64,000 nt of DNA from Lineus longissimus (Eukaryota; Nemertea; Pilidiophora; Heteronemertea; Lineidae): NCBI RefSeq assembly GCF_910592395.1, contig NC_088308.1, positions 22,399,501 through 22,463,500 of the forward strand, given 5' to 3'. Positions within the stretch are counted from its first letter, which is position 1, and the number at the start of each line of letters is the position of its first letter. The position numbers and the translations under genes were made by a program. Below the pieces are notes generated by a model. It worked only from the letters and a program-made list of their open reading frames with translations, was not told the origin of the DNA and made no database searches. Shown here piece by piece: positions 36,764 to 49,030 of the stretch.

Positions 36764-38930
36764 ATCAGGCAAGAGTGGTACAAAAAGAAAACTTCGACAT
36801 ATTTCTTCAATCTCGTTAAATGGAAATTAATCTTTCAAAACTGTCCAGTTGTGTCACCTGATTAATCAACGGGCGTGTTCTACTGACTCCAGAAAACTGA
36901 TTGATTTGTAAAGATATAGCGAAAACATCAATTTTACCACTTTATGTCAAACCACCTGTTATTTGTAAAATCCCATCAATCAATTACATTTCTGTCAGTG
37001 GTGATGATGTCTTCTCGAAGTGCAACAGCGTAAAGTTTTGCTGCAACGGTGTGTAACCTTCGCTGTGAATGGAATGCTATGTAACACATACTACGGTACA
37101 TGCACATTTGACGCTGCATGGTCGTGATTGTGGTAGATGGTCTGTTTCAGATGGTTTACCACAATAAAACTTGAAAATGCTAAATAATACTGACAGAGAG
37201 AATATGCTTGAATGCTATGTCTGCTGTGGAGAATGAGGTTACCAGAAACCGAATACACTTGTCTACATATCATCCATCCCGGAGAAAAGAGGAAGTTTGG
37301 ATGTCTCCATTTACTCACTACCATTTACAATTGGATCATAGCGTAGCACTGAAATGAATAAAATAAAGATACTTTAAAACCAAGCTAATGCTACTGCATC
37401 ACCCAGCTTACGATTTTGGAGTAACCTTGTTTCTTTGTTATGCCCATTTTAGCTTCGGAATGAAAAGGATAACACAAGATGCTTTTGTATTTTACGTGAA
37501 TGTTATCCGATTCTTTGAAAGAGTTTTGAGAAGTGGGGAAAATGGTCCTTTACCAAATACGCCATCATATTCGTGGTCCAAGTGGTTTTCGAGTCCAAAT
37601 TCAGTCTTCGCCCGTTCGTTTCAATAACCATACACCCTAATTAATCAACGTACAAACGGTAGGACATTTTCTTCGTGTTGCACCAACAGGTTATCTCTCT
37701 AGACATTTGAACATCCACTCTATACGTGTATACCTTTCCAATTACGTTTAGTGGTGTAGTCAACAATGGTTAGCTATCACATCGTTCGAATATGTCTTGA
37801 TGAGAGTCACTCAATCCCCAAGGTCTCAATGTGGTTAGTGAGTGACGTACATGTAGCTAATCGGGTTTATCGCATTCTGAGAGCGGCAAATCATGATTAT
37901 CTATAAACCGATCGCACCCAGCGGAGAGTCGAGAAGAATGGTTAACTCGCATATAGTGACCAACCTGTTCTCTCTAATGCATTAAGAAAGATCTTGATTT
38001 GAATTTACCATCAGGGAAGTGCAAGTTCGGAATGCATCTGCGACAATCTCACTATTCCCCTTTGGCATATGGCAAATGATCCCGGCGAATGATAGGTGCC
38101 TTAAGCTGATATATCGCACAAAAGAGCAGCAAATCATGATGTACTTTTGTTACTGTGTCATAGCAGAGAAGAAGAACGAAGACGTGTCCGCGTCCATACG
38201 GACATATGCCAACGATCAAAAGGAATATCGCTGATACGAACAGTTTATGGTCTTCACTGACTTTTTAGCATCCATTGGATGCTTTTGAAGCAACAGACGA
38301 TTTAAACGTCCGTTGGACTTGGGTCTGCCCTTGTACGTCTACGTAAGGTGATGCGCGTTTACATCAGTCATCGCGGTAAACCTTGGTGATGGTCCCTCAT
38401 CTGTACCAATGAAGAACATAACATTGGCTCTCTAGCGATTAAGATCTGTCCTGCATCATTGGAGACAAAAACGTGTAAAGGCAACAAAAAGCAGAGCTCG
38501 CAAAAAAACTAGTTAAAGCAAAATCTTAAACAAATAAAATTTCGCCCTGAGATGAAACGTTCGTCGGATAAGAGCATTAGCGGTTGCGTATCATTGCTTA
38601 ATCTAATTCGGAGATGAAAGTGACGGAGATGCTTTTTCTTACAGTTCACTGGTGTAATCAGCTGCGATCGAAAAACAATCGCATCAAGTTGAAATTATAT
38701 TTTCGGTTTCTAATTAAGTGAGAATTAGAGCGCGCTCGGCTGAAAACTTCTCTGAACAGTATCGAAAGGACAACAGAGATAATTAGAATTATGTATTCGT
38801 GTGCAGACGTGAGGAAAACCCTTAGGCATGAAAGCGAGGGAGGTCGACCGGGTTAGCACTTTGATAATGAGTTTAGAGTGCATCCGTAATGAAGTGCTAA
38901 ATCTTATCTCTTTCCGGATTTTATGTCATT
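36764..38930. other. Gene-free stretch
   Basis: Nothing recognised beyond chance frames of up to 79 codons and one TACATGTA palindrome near 37852. Confidence 0.5.
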
Positions 38931-39056
38931 AGGGAGGTTTTGCGAAGCCTCCAAAACGCAAACACAAACGCCTATTCATCGTTCGACCACCCGATCACGG
39001 TGTTGAACATTAGGACTGGCGTTCGCATTGGCGTTTCGGGGGATTTGCGAAAACTC
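38931..39056. mobile_element. Degenerate CAATAGGGAG-family MITE
   Basis: AGGGAGGTTTTGCGAAGCCT on the left and GGCGTTTCGG...TTTGCGAAAACTC on the right correspond to both ends of the 140-bp element at 57764-57903. The middle TGTTGAACATTAGGA also matches. The two frames that overlap it on opposite strands are by-products of its inverted symmetry. Confidence 0.75.
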
Positions 39057-40827
39057 GCAAATAAAACGATCATTTTCCGGTATTCTGGCTGTGACCCCGT
39101 CCGAAGTCATGAAGAATTGACCGGAGTTGTGCAGAATGTGCATGTAAATAACGACCAATGTCATTATAGATAAAGGTCAGTTGCGAGTTTCCGTTACAGC
39201 AGGGTGATGTCGGACTAACATTGGCTCAACATGAAGTTATGTTACATATTGACAACCTACGTGTAGTAGGTTTTTGCATCTTATCAACATTTCAAAACCG
39301 TGACATATATAATGTTTGGCCCGTATGCGCAAACGTCGCTGATAGCAACGATTATAATCGCAGGTCGGTGCGACTTCAAGTCATTCGTTTGCGCGGCGCA
39401 TTAACTTCTCGTCAGGAGAACTCGAAGGCAGTCTCATCACAAATGCATGCAACCACCAGCAATCTACCCGAGTGCCGGCCGGCGCAAAATGCTTAAAAAC
39501 TACTCTTGGCAAGCGATGTATCGTACTTTAGCAAAATTGATAATAACTCAATGGCATCCTTTCTAGCTGAAAGCAGCATTACATTACTTTTTTTCCGTCG
39601 AGTCAGTTATACCTTGGAAAATCATCGGTCAAACTGATTTTTTTTCTCTGCATGTTGTGGATGCATGTTTTTACCAATGGTTCTTCCGAGTCAAGCCTGG
39701 AAATCTCGTGTTACATATAAGGGAGCCGGAGCTGTCATGACCCTTTGCCACCCTGGCAGGTATACCCAAGTGGAGAGTTTCTTGCCGTGCCGGGATGAGT
39801 GGCGCCACTCCTTAAATGGCTGGTTAAATCTGTTTCCGAAGAAGCCGGTAAGTGCTGAAATGAGCAAATGTTTGGATCGATTCAACATGTTCGAGATATT
39901 CTCCTCTTCCCGAAAGTTACATTTCTCAATACACCTCTCGATTGGGAGATCAAAACATTAAAAACCGATATCAAATCCCAGAGACGAGTGAAAAAATGAA
40001 CTGGTTGAGGTGGCGGGTCGGAGAACAGGGACGCCTTGATGACGATGTATAGCTTTACCTCCACAGATTCGGCACGTGATGATAACGAGGTGGATGCGGA
40101 GGATGAAGTAGCTATCCGATGTCAGCGTAATAGAGACTACGGTCCTACATCACTTTTCAAGTCTTATTCTGACATTTGAGAGGTCGATTGTAATCCCGCA
40201 GTTAGAATTAGAAACAGTTTTAGAGGAGATGATAAAGTATTGTAGTTTGAATGCGTTCTCACGGCTGATGTTGCTGCCTTCAAAAGACCTGAATGCAGAT
40301 TAGATTTGGCTCCTTCGTCTCATTAATCACACCATGCTATGACAATGAATATAAGCAGATCATTTCCCAGGAGGAAATAGTGAAGAAACTCAAGTCACCG
40401 GCCCATCTTAATCAAAGTTTCAGCATCAAAGTGTCAAGGTATCAGCACATTGCGCGATTTGATATATTAATAAGGGCATTTCTGAGGATCGCAAGTTGCA
40501 CAGAGAATTTAATGCCACTTTTACTATTAGGCTGGTTTATTATAACGAAGGCTACGTTCAAGGTTGCATTACCTGGCTTTGGAGACCAATGATCCTATAT
40601 GAAAAGCGTAAACGAGAATCCTTTGCTTCACGTCCTCTCCTTGGAACCCATTTTCCATCCCAGATGACAGGAAACCTGGCTTGCCTGCTAGAAGAATCTA
40701 TGCGACAGGTGTGCGCCTGTTCCTTCCCGAGTCATTAAATGAAACCTTGATGCTATCGTTTGTATGCAATTCATTTTTTGGAGCACTTCTCACTTTTAGA
40801 GTGTATGATGGCTTCACAGTGGTATCC
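39057..40827. other. Gene-free stretch
   Basis: No gene recognised. Frames near 39221-39496 and 39665-39961 lack domains. The second contains a strong donor-like CCG|GTAAGT at about 39846, but I see no matching exon context. Confidence 0.45.
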
Positions 40828-41143
40828 TTAAAGAGACAACTACAACTTGGGCAAGTGATTTACCTGGCCAGGAGGATAATACCTATGCTCGCCACCATGC
40901 ACCGCCATGAGCACTAGCATTATCACACCAATGCTGATCTATAACCATAATCATCGCCTGTGTTCGAGATGGTTTTGGACGTGGCTTGTGATTTCAGGCT
41001 TGCTACATGCAGTTACATCTCGATCTAGTACACTGTTAATGCAATTTAATCGTTTTCAATGATTCTGTTTGGAGAAGTCATGGTCCTGCTGGAAACCGCT
41101 TTTGTATGAAACAACATATCTCACGACCAAGTTGCCCCTTTAA
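40828..41143 (+). mobile_element. 316-bp TTAA-flanked MITE, copy 1
   Basis: The left end is TTAAAGAGACAACTACAACTTGGGC and the right end CCAAGTTGCCCCTTTAA, inverted repeats of each other with TTAA at both edges, as in piggyBac-type insertions. Internal block ACCTGGCCAGGAGGATAATA then GCTCGCCACCATGC is shared with copies at 45601-45917 and 61106-61420. No transposase frame. Confidence 0.8.
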
Positions 41144-41669
41144 ACTTTTAAACTCCCTCATCACCTGTTACGGTGCTGCGGTGGTCATGAATCAGTTATA
41201 AATGGTTCGCTCAGTCAGCCCGTTAAAAAATCCGACACACAGACCACGAAACTTTAGCTGGATAAGACACGCGTGACATCTTCAGTTTGTCCTTAAAAAC
41301 CTATTGGCAATTCCTGGCTTAGCATCAAATAGCAGTTTACTAAGACATAAAATCCCCCAGCCAAATGTTTTTATGGTAATAGCATTGACGACGAGTAAGA
41401 AAAGACCGCGACTCTGAAAGGATTATGCACTTTTTGTGCTATGTGATGTTTATTCGCAGACTATGACGTGGAGGTGATTTCCTATACCCTCCTTTGGCGG
41501 ATGTCATGGGAAGGTACAGTCAAAGACAATTATACCAGTTGACTTATCCTTTATTAGAAAAACTTATTTCATTGTGTGCTTTTGTCTCTACAGGGTGTAA
41601 AAACAATAGTCTTGCTAAGTTTAAAGTTGGATAACGTTTTTAAAAGGAATTATTTTTAGAACTTGTTTA
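41144..41669. other. Gene-free stretch
   Basis: Nothing recognised between the TTAA element and the 58-bp array. Confidence 0.5.
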
Positions 41670-42140
41670 CAAGGGACGAGCGTAGTAAGGGGACGAAATT
41701 TGCAATGCTCGTCATTCCTTGCTGCTTGCAAGGGACGAGCGTATAAGAGGAGGAGATTCGCGATGCTCATCATTCCTTGCTGCTCGCAAGGGACGAGCGT
41801 ATAAGAGGAGGAGATTTGCGATGCTCGTCATTCCTTGCTGCTTGCAAGGGACGAGCGTATAAGATGAGGCGATTCGCCTTGCTCGTCATTCCTTGCTGCT
41901 TGCAAGGGACGAGCGCATAAGAGGAGGAGATTCGCGATGCTCGTCATTCCTTGCTACTCGCAAGGGACGAGCGTATAAGAGGAGGCGATTTGCGATGCTC
42001 GCCATTCCTTGCTGCTTGCAAGGGACGAGCGTATAAGAGGAGGCGATTCGCGATGCTCATCATTCCTTGCTGCTTGCAAGGGACGAGCGTATAAGAGGAG
42101 GCGATTTGCGATGCTCGTCATTCCTTGCTGCTCGCAAGGG
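41670..42140. repeat. 58-bp tandem array, eight units
   Basis: CAAGGGACGAGCG marks unit starts at 41670, 41729, 41787, 41845, 41903, 41961, 42019 and 42077, with a terminal partial at 42135. The spacing is 58 bp (59 for the first). Units are highly similar and contain GATGCTCGTCATTCCTTGCT. Since 58 is not a multiple of three, frames reported across it change register every unit and are not genes. Confidence 0.95.
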
Positions 42141-42961
42141 GAATGTTTGAAACACAGCAAGGTGAAGGGCGGAGACTGTTCATCTAATGATAGAGACTAA
42201 TCTATTAAGAAAAATTGCGTTATGATTTCCAACGGCGCTTGTCAATATGTAATCTGTACTCTTCCACTGGACACGGAATCTCCAATAATTTCGACCAGAA
42301 TGAAGTTGGCTATTTATTTTCTGTTCCTCATTGCCAATTCCCAATTCGATTTTCTTTTCCAATGCAGGTGCTTTAAAGTCAGTTCATCCATTATGGGATC
42401 GGATACTAAAATTGAGCAACCGTACATGTAAAGCGGGACCTCATTTTGCGGTATGCTAACTATCTGAGAATCGGAAACAATTAATTGAAAACAAGAAATT
42501 ACGATAGCCGATCTCCCACTGGTCAATTTTGGTCCAGATGGCACCGAAATTCGAATCATTAGGAAGGTTGGCGTGTGGTGCAAACACGAAAAAAGCGCCC
42601 AACACCAGAGTTACATCGACCAATGGTGACAACTTCGTTATCAGCGCCCAGTCTCATCTACTTGTTATCAAGTGTTGCCGGATTGCCGGCGTCATACCTT
42701 ACAGTAGTAGCCTCTTTGATAAACAAGTAGCGAGGTCAAGGGCCCAGACTGATAAATGGCGTGACCCATTCTACAATGTCGAGACAAGAAAATTGCTTCT
42801 ACCTTGGCGACACTTTCTCCAATATGTTTATAACACGAGATAATTCCCATGGTAAGGAGACATTTCCAATAATGCCATGATGACCACAAAATTTCAAGGG
42901 TTACCATACCGTTCATTGTGGTCAAAAGAACTCGATATTTTCAAGATTGCAAGGGTTAAGG
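42141..42961. other. Gene-free stretch
   Basis: Nothing recognised. Frames of 60-104 codons on both strands lack domains. Confidence 0.5.
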
Positions 42962-43127
42962 AATTGAACCCGAGGCGGAGGACCTTGGTTGAGTTACCAA
43001 GACACTCGAGGGTGGAGCTAAAATACAGTCCAAACCCGAGCCGACAGGCGAGGGTTTGGACGAAATTTTAGCTCCACCCGAGAGTGTCTTGGTAACTCAA
43101 CCAAGGTCCGAAGCCGAGGGTTCAATT
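42962..43127. mobile_element. 166-bp near-perfect foldback
   Basis: The left arm starts AATTGAACCCGAGGCGGAGG and the right arm ends GCCGAGGGTTCAATT. The two arms, roughly 42962-43040 and 43050-43127, pair over nearly their whole length around the short loop CCGACAGGC. Notable paired blocks are ACCTTGGTTGAGTTACCAAG and GGTGGAGCTAAAAT. It is likely a foldback MITE that would form a very stable hairpin. The flanks show no obvious target duplication. Confidence 0.88.
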
Positions 43128-43693
43128 TCTATTCTAAAATACCTCAAACTTAAAAAGATAGGCCACGAAATAACTTGAATATGTGCGAATTTGGCAAATT
43201 CCATCCATCGCCTGCCCGGAGCGCCGGTAGCGCCGTTGTTTACATTATGTTACGGCAGCCCGTATAGGAAGTCCGGATCGGCTCGCTCAAGTGACGCTAA
43301 AATCCGCGCAAATGGGCTATTTGGAGCGTTTTTCTCAGCAAATATGTGTAGTGCTCATTAAAAAACTTAGGGTGGTTGATGCTTCCTTGGCTGATTTGTG
43401 TTTGAAGCAGTGTTTTGAGAGCCTCAAACTTCTGAAGTGAGCTGTGTGCATGGTTCCACATTTTAGTGCAACCCGAGGGAACTTTGGTAGAGCATCTTGG
43501 TTGCGTGTCCAAAACACTCCACTCTCAGAACGAGGCTTATGCATTTTCCATTTAAAAGTTGACTTTACGGTACCAAGGTATTTTAGAATATCAGACCACA
43601 AACTGTAGAAAGTCTGTGACCAGGCAGATGGCTTGGAAATCGTCACGGTGTCGGGCAACATAAAATACGACAAAAGGATTTTTACACTTATTA
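43128..43693. other. Gene-free stretch
   Basis: No gene recognised. Minus-strand frames at 43297-43673 overlap each other without domain signal. Confidence 0.45.
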
Positions 43694-43934
43694 GGCCTAA
43701 GCCGTTCGTTAAAAAATTTTAATTTGTAATTGAATTTGAAAATTTCTTATTGTGTAAATACGTATGTATAAAAGTGTAAATTTGCGTATTGCCCTTGTGT
43801 AGACGGAGCGGATATACAAATAACTATAAATTTTCGAGTTACACAGCAAATTCGTATCAAAACTGCACTACGGCATTGTGTACATCTGCATTTCCGTTTT
43901 CTTGGACAACCAGTAATTACGAACGGTGTGCCCC
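43694..43934. mobile_element. ~240-bp MITE with CCGTTCG ends, copy 2
   Basis: GGCCTAAGCCGTTCGTTAAA opens the element and AATTACGAACGGTGTGCCCC closes it. Internal blocks TTTGTAATTGAATTTGAA, TGTAAATACGTA and GTGTAGACGGA match the copy at 24748-24985 and, for the left third, the fragment at 36540-36622. Confidence 0.78.
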
Positions 43935-45600
43935 TTTAACAGAAAGCGGTGTGCCTAGTAATATTTACTGTCACAATTGCTTTCATACGCTACCTTTATC
44001 ATAAACTTTATAGTTCAAACATATCATCTTTCATTTCTCGTTCTCCTGTTGCCTTCTTAACTTCAAAGATGAAGATTTTGCAAAGGCTTTGATGAATCGT
44101 AATCGTTATGCTTCCATCGTCTCAGGTTTTTTTACCATTAGTACATTATACTTGTGGAATGAAATTACCTTTGATTTATGATTAGCATTGTAAGTATCAC
44201 GGGTTACAAGTTCTTACCCAGAGCACCGCACCCTTGACACGTGATATGTTTGGCGAGCCGATATCTGCAACAATCATCAGCGGGTCTCTTCATCCAAGAC
44301 TTCTGGAGGAAAATAGTGATAGATAGCCGAGCACTATAGATTCAGATAAACGATGGCAATTCATGACAGGACTTCTTTCACATCCCCTGGCATGGCACAA
44401 TTCGAAATCACCGCATTTTCTTCATTTTCTTCTCTGGATATTACTTTTCCAAATGAAGTGTAATAAATCATTAGTCTCATTTAAGATGGTCTGTATTGTG
44501 CACGAGATGATGTACAGTGTCTGCCTATTGAAACGTGAAACCGCTGGGTATACCAGTCTTACGGGCCATGTAAACCAGCATCAGTCATCCCCGGTAATAT
44601 TTGAGCATTTTTCTAACCGATTTTAAAGCAAATGCACATCTCTAGTCTATTTCTTATTTTGATTTTTAGCAGCGGGCGCGTCTCCAGCGTTACAGACAAA
44701 AGCAGCATGCGGATTAAGTTCTCTCGTGCGTTTCCCGTGTTACCAGGCGTCCGTGTTCAGGATTCTAAACAAATTTCTTTTGGGAAATTAGACAATCATA
44801 CATGTAAACCAAGCGTCAGTTCTCATTCTCAGTGGGAGTTAAGGTCTGAACGTTTCTATTGTAATGCTACATTGTAATTTTCCTAATGAACAATGGTAAG
44901 TGTATACAATTTCCTGTCAACAGCGCGACCAAAGAGCGGCTTCCTATCATCCGGTCCTGTTTCATTTCCGTAGAAACCACAACTTTACACATTTGTTAAG
45001 ACCTCAAAGAGTCCATAGTGCGTGTAAACTCAACATCTGTTGGACCTACCGGCACTTTCTCAAAGCAATGACGTCGTTTATGGATGTCTTTTCTTGCCGG
45101 CTCCAATGAAAAGATAACTTCGTGTTAGCGGGGTTCCACTGTACCAAGAATATGTAGCAAAATGGTTAAGACTAGTAAAATACCCCATCCAAGAAGAAAC
45201 AAAAGCTTCCAATCATCTCCAACGCGGCCGGACGAATACGGAATAACCTGAGGGCAAAAAGCAACTTGGTGCCAATTTTACAGCAACAAACAGCCACTCA
45301 CATTAAAAGCGTATTGAGAAGAAAAGGTCATTTCTCAAACAAGATCGCAATAATGTCCGCACAACCTCATTAGATTAAGATGGCATTTTTCTAATGTCGC
45401 TATCATTTTAATAAAATCGTTACCATCGCAACAAGTTTCTTTCGAACAGTTATCTCGCCTTATCGGATTCACTTCTTGTTTTAGAGCTCCTCACCAAAAA
45501 GATGTTTTACATCCATGGAACGATTGCTTTGTGATAAGGCATGCGGAAAGATGCTTTAACCCAAATAAAAACATGCGGGAACTCATCATAAGGATTCAGC
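43935..45600. other. Gene-free stretch
   Basis: No gene recognised. An acceptor-like tract (CTTATTTTGATTTTTAG before CAGCGGG) near 44654-44670 precedes an 80-codon frame with no domain; not called. Confidence 0.45.
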
Positions 45601-45917
45601 TTAAAGGGGGAACATAGGCATGCGTTGTGTTGGGTTTTCGTACGGAAATTGTATTCGGTTGGACCGAGACTTCTGTAAACAGGATCCTGGAAAATCAGTA
45701 AAACTACAAAGAACAGTACACTCGAGTTGAATATAACCGTACAGGCTTACCTGAAATTCGCAACCCATGTTGAAAACCACCCTTCCACACTAGTGAAAAC
45801 CCTTTATTGGAGATCTTCATTCATGATGCATTGCTACACGGGGTGGCGCATGGTGGCGAGCGTGGGTACTATCTTCCTGGCCGATAAAATCCCACGCCCA
45901 AGTTGTCCCTGACTTAA
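45601..45917 (-). mobile_element. 317-bp TTAA-flanked MITE, copy 2
   Basis: On the minus strand it runs from TTAAGTCAGGGACAACTTGG to CCCCCTTTAA, with TTAA at both edges. CGGCCAGGAAGATAGTACCC and GCTCGCCACCATGCGCC match the block in copy 1 at 40828-41143. The length is the same within one base. No coding capacity. Confidence 0.78.
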
Positions 45918-46425
45918 CCAGAGCATCGGGAGAGAAGATGACCAAGATCCCGAAGAACAATCACCACAATTCTAATAATGGTTCACAGATGTCAATTAAA
46001 GAAACATTCAGTATAACCGATCTTATTATAATACATGTAACGGTTACTTTCACAAAAAACAACAATGTCAGCGCCAGGATAGGATTCCATATGCCTTTGT
46101 TTAAGACACACGCGTTCTGCGCAGTGTCAAAAGCAGCACAGAGAGAAAACTGAGATAACTGTTGTTTTTCCTGATCAAAGGATGGGAGACTGTCGCTTTC
46201 AATCGATAATGGGCAGTGTCGGTTACAAACAAAGTACACTGTCAATGCTCTGCAATGATTTTGTGTCAGTGCAGAAAGCAGCAACGCCAAAAAAACGCTT
46301 ATCCCCTGTTGAAATAAATGGCGAAATCATGTCCGGCAAAAGCAATATGGATGACTTTGCAATCGCCAGGTTGTCAGGGAAGGCTCGTCCTCAATTTCAG
46401 GCTTCAAGCCTTACCTGTTTTTCAG

Positions 46426-46628
46426 GGTCAGACTCAGTCGATCTATCTGCCGAGTTGGCCGTATTGACAAATTGGAGAGATTTGGCCAAGTCCTTTCCAA
46501 TGTCGGTAACGCACTACGACTATTCGGCCGGCCGTCCTCAAGGATGGACCCCACATTATTTATTGATGATTGCTTGATACGATCAGACCATAAGTATTGC
46601 CTTGAAGCTCTTGGGGACGCTTCAGGAG
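46426..46628 (+). CDS. Exon-like open frame, unidentified
   Basis: An excellent acceptor (TTACCTGTTTTTCAG ending at 46425) and a good donor (AGGAG|GTATGT at 46629) bound a 203-nt frame without stops. Its product includes KLERFGQVLSNVGNALRLFG and RMDPTLFIDDCLIRSDHKYC followed by LEALGDASG. The DP..F...C spacing is faintly like a C8/VWD-type cysteine domain, but I would not assign it. The exon would start with one base of a split codon and end with one. No partner exon fits without a weak AAG acceptor. A chance pairing of splice-like signals remains possible. Confidence 0.25.
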
Positions 46629-46998
46629 GTATGTCCAACAAAAGCGACCAGCCGTTTTTGACATGAACTAATTGACAGCGGGGTAGTAAACATTCGAAGT
46701 TTTTCCCATGGTCAAGGTTGTTTTCGAATACATGAGCCTGAAATGTGCCCTGGAGGCATTGATAGGTTTCGTAGCGCTACGAACGACGAAGTACGAAGTC
46801 TGTACATGTAATCGACGACTTTAAAAAAACCGATTCCCCTGAAATAGCTCATGTACAAAATATGATTTACGTGTTTCACGTAAATGAATTAGCACCTGAC
46901 TTGATGACACCACTGACCTTCGTGATTCGTCATTCTTGCGGATTGCGAAACCTGCCTATCATTTCCAAGATTGCGACAAGAGAGCGCCCATTCTACAG

Positions 46999-47148
46999 TC
47001 GGATGGAATGGGCATGGGTCGTAATACGGATCGAATACATTACCTTAGTCGCGCGAGGTACGCTACTCGAGATATGCCAAAGGATGTGGTGGAACGACAT
47101 TATTGGCGTCAGGGTGCTACCTTGTATGGCCCGTCCCGCTACAAGAGG
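46999..47148 (+). CDS. Exon-like open frame, unidentified
   Basis: A CATTCTACAG acceptor-like site precedes a 150-nt (50-codon) frame that ends AAGAGG|GTAAATG. The product, SDGMGMGRNTDRIHYLSRAR and then KDVVERHYWRQGATLYGPSR, is rich in aromatic and basic residues and looks protein-like, and the stretch is more GC-rich than its surroundings. The open frame also continues in both directions past these borders (to about 46936 and 47244). I do not recognise it. Its phase does not fit the exon-like frame at 46426 unless an upstream AAG acceptor is used. Confidence 0.25.
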
Positions 47149-48402
47149 GTAAATGTGAGTTCATTTCGGCTGCCTCGGCGGATATACCTGGCACAGCAAC
47201 TACAGCTCCCACACTATGGCGTTATCTCGGTAACTTATAGATGAGGGGGATTTATTATCAGTCACCGATTCATTTACCAAGCTGAGCTTCTTTTAATTTG
47301 AATTGCGACACTGAGTAGAAAGAGCTTGGCTGTGTTGTCGTCTCAAATTGTGTCCTCCCTTACCAACTTTCAGTCAATTTATAACCGAACCTATTGCCAG
47401 ACATGTGATATACACGTGTAATTAGTTGCCGGATGGCTCTAGCAAAAAAAGCCGGAACGAGCAATCCGAGGGGGACTCGGCCATTGTCTTTGAAGTCCTC
47501 CTGCACAATAATTGCGCGCCTGTTTTTATCCACAAATGGCATCTGTAACGCTGATGATACGGCTCCGAACGTAAGGCACTTAGACATTTAGTGTTGATTG
47601 ATATGAGAAAATCGCCTAGCAGGCGTGTGGAGGCGTTGACACAGCCAATGACTTTAATAGCAATTTTTTGGAGTTATATCGGGATTTAGACTCCTGGAGA
47701 GATTTCTGTGTAATGATTCCAATATTGGCGAGCCCGTGTGGCTGAAAGCCGCATAGGCCACGACAGTCTCGCCTTCCCCGTACATCTTTACCTCCGACCA
47801 AATTGGCCCGTAGGCATTTTTGGCATGGCAACTCTTACGAATGACGCAGTTGCTTCATTTTAGCATCCAGAGACGCTCTTAAGAGAAATTCCCTTACACA
47901 CCCCAACTCGGTTGATATTATGACTTTAATATAGTCAAATTCACCGATTGAAACCAAGTCGCTAATCGGCACCAATGGTGCTCTCAACAGAGACGGATGA
48001 CTGATGTTTGTCAAGTCAATTAACCATCCATGGAATATTTGACGAAAATGTAGATTGTCGCTGCCAGAAAAGATACTTTTTGACTAATGATTGTTAAGTC
48101 CGATGTCGTCAATAGTAAACCTTAATCCATGGAATTTTCAGCGGAAATGTAGATTGCCACTGCAAGAAAAGATAACATTGCTTTTGAAAACCTCCATAAA
48201 TCTTCATTAGATGAAGACATTGAAGATTATCTTCCCTCGTTCTTTTCGTTAAATGATGGTAGTTTAATGACGCTCGGAAGAAAATTAACTTTTTGTAAAA
48301 CCAGGTTTTTGTTCATGCTGCAGCTTCTTTACACGTCTTGCTCTTCTTACTCTCAAATTACCGGGCGGGTAAAAAGAAAATCTGTTCACTGGAAGGCAGA
48401 AA
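47149..48402. other. Gene-free stretch
   Basis: No gene recognised. Two adjacent minus-strand frames (47360-47587 and 47616-47831) exist; the second is cysteine-containing (RRDCRGLCGF) but has no completed motif. Confidence 0.4.
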
Positions 48403-48906
48403 ATGCCCCGGGGTAAAAACAAACCTGCTCCCGGCCACTACCACAAGAATTTGATTACATTCTTTAAAATTAAATCTGAAATGCGGCAAATTAAAACCAG
48501 GATGAAACCGATTTATCAAATTCGGTTCGTGGAGCAGGGGTTGTCATCGCTGACACTGCATAAACAATATATGGCTGTAAATCCCGGGCGCTGCCTCAAT
48601 CAGTTCTTTTTATCTCAAAAAGCTCACTTGGTATACCAGTCCCGCAGCATGGGGCAATCATTGCGTTATCAACACAATACTACGTTGGATGATGCAAGTA
48701 ACATTAAGAGTGGATCCCATGATGAGAGAAATCCGGGGAGAATACGGAAGCGGTCACATCTATTGTGCTCTGGTCAACTGAATCACCGAATGCTAGAACG
48801 ATACACGTATAGTTATCAATCACTGCTTGACGGTTGTGCCTTGTTTTCAAATTTTTCAAATTGTTTGAATACAATAGTCCATGGTACATTGAAAGAAATG
48901 ATATGA
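48403..48906 (+). CDS. Hypothetical 167-residue ORF
   Basis: This is the longest ATG-initiated open frame outside the zinc-finger gene. The product is basic, begins MPRGKNKPAPGHYHKN and has no signal peptide, membrane segment or domain that I recognise. Its 3' third lies in DNA that recurs in degenerate form about 205 bp downstream (CCCATGA...GAGAATACG...GTCAACTGA near 48716 and 48914), which argues for repeat DNA rather than a conserved gene. A frame this long is uncommon by chance in DNA of this composition but not decisive. Confidence 0.18.
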   Translation: MPRGKNKPAPGHYHKNLITFFKIKSEMRQIKTRMKPIYQIRFVEQGLSSLTLHKQYMAVNPGRCLNQFFLSQKAHLVYQSRSMGQSLRYQHNTTLDDASNIKSGSHDERNPGRIRKRSHLLCSGQLNHRMLERYTYSYQSLLDGCALFSNFSNCLNTIVHGTLKEMI

Positions 48907-49030
48907 GCAATGGAGCCCATGAGATTGAGAATACGAAGTGGCCATGAATGTGATCATTGCCAGTGTGTGTTCGTCAACTGATAAGAAGCCCTTTTTGGTG
49001 CATGCATACCGCATGTCGCAATGACCTATA

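Noticed and set aside
38940-39173. Opposed open frames on both strands
   Set aside because: They arise from a degenerate inverted-repeat MITE.
41954-42200. Repetitive open frames on both strands
   Set aside because: They are products of the 58-bp tandem array, whose unit length is not a multiple of three.
46182-46577. 131-codon + strand frame
   Set aside because: It crosses the strong acceptor at 46425 in a different frame from the exon-like call and shows no domain; I prefer the spliced interpretation, itself weak.
46426-46628. Assignment of the exon-like frame to a VWD/C8 domain
   Set aside because: Only a DP..F...C spacing matches; the remaining conserved cysteines are missing.
47616-47831. 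Cysteine-containing minus-strand frame (CQKCLRAN, DCRGLCGF)
   Set aside because: It resembles the start of a DC.G.CGG-type cysteine repeat, but the following CG.C half is absent and there is no partner exon.
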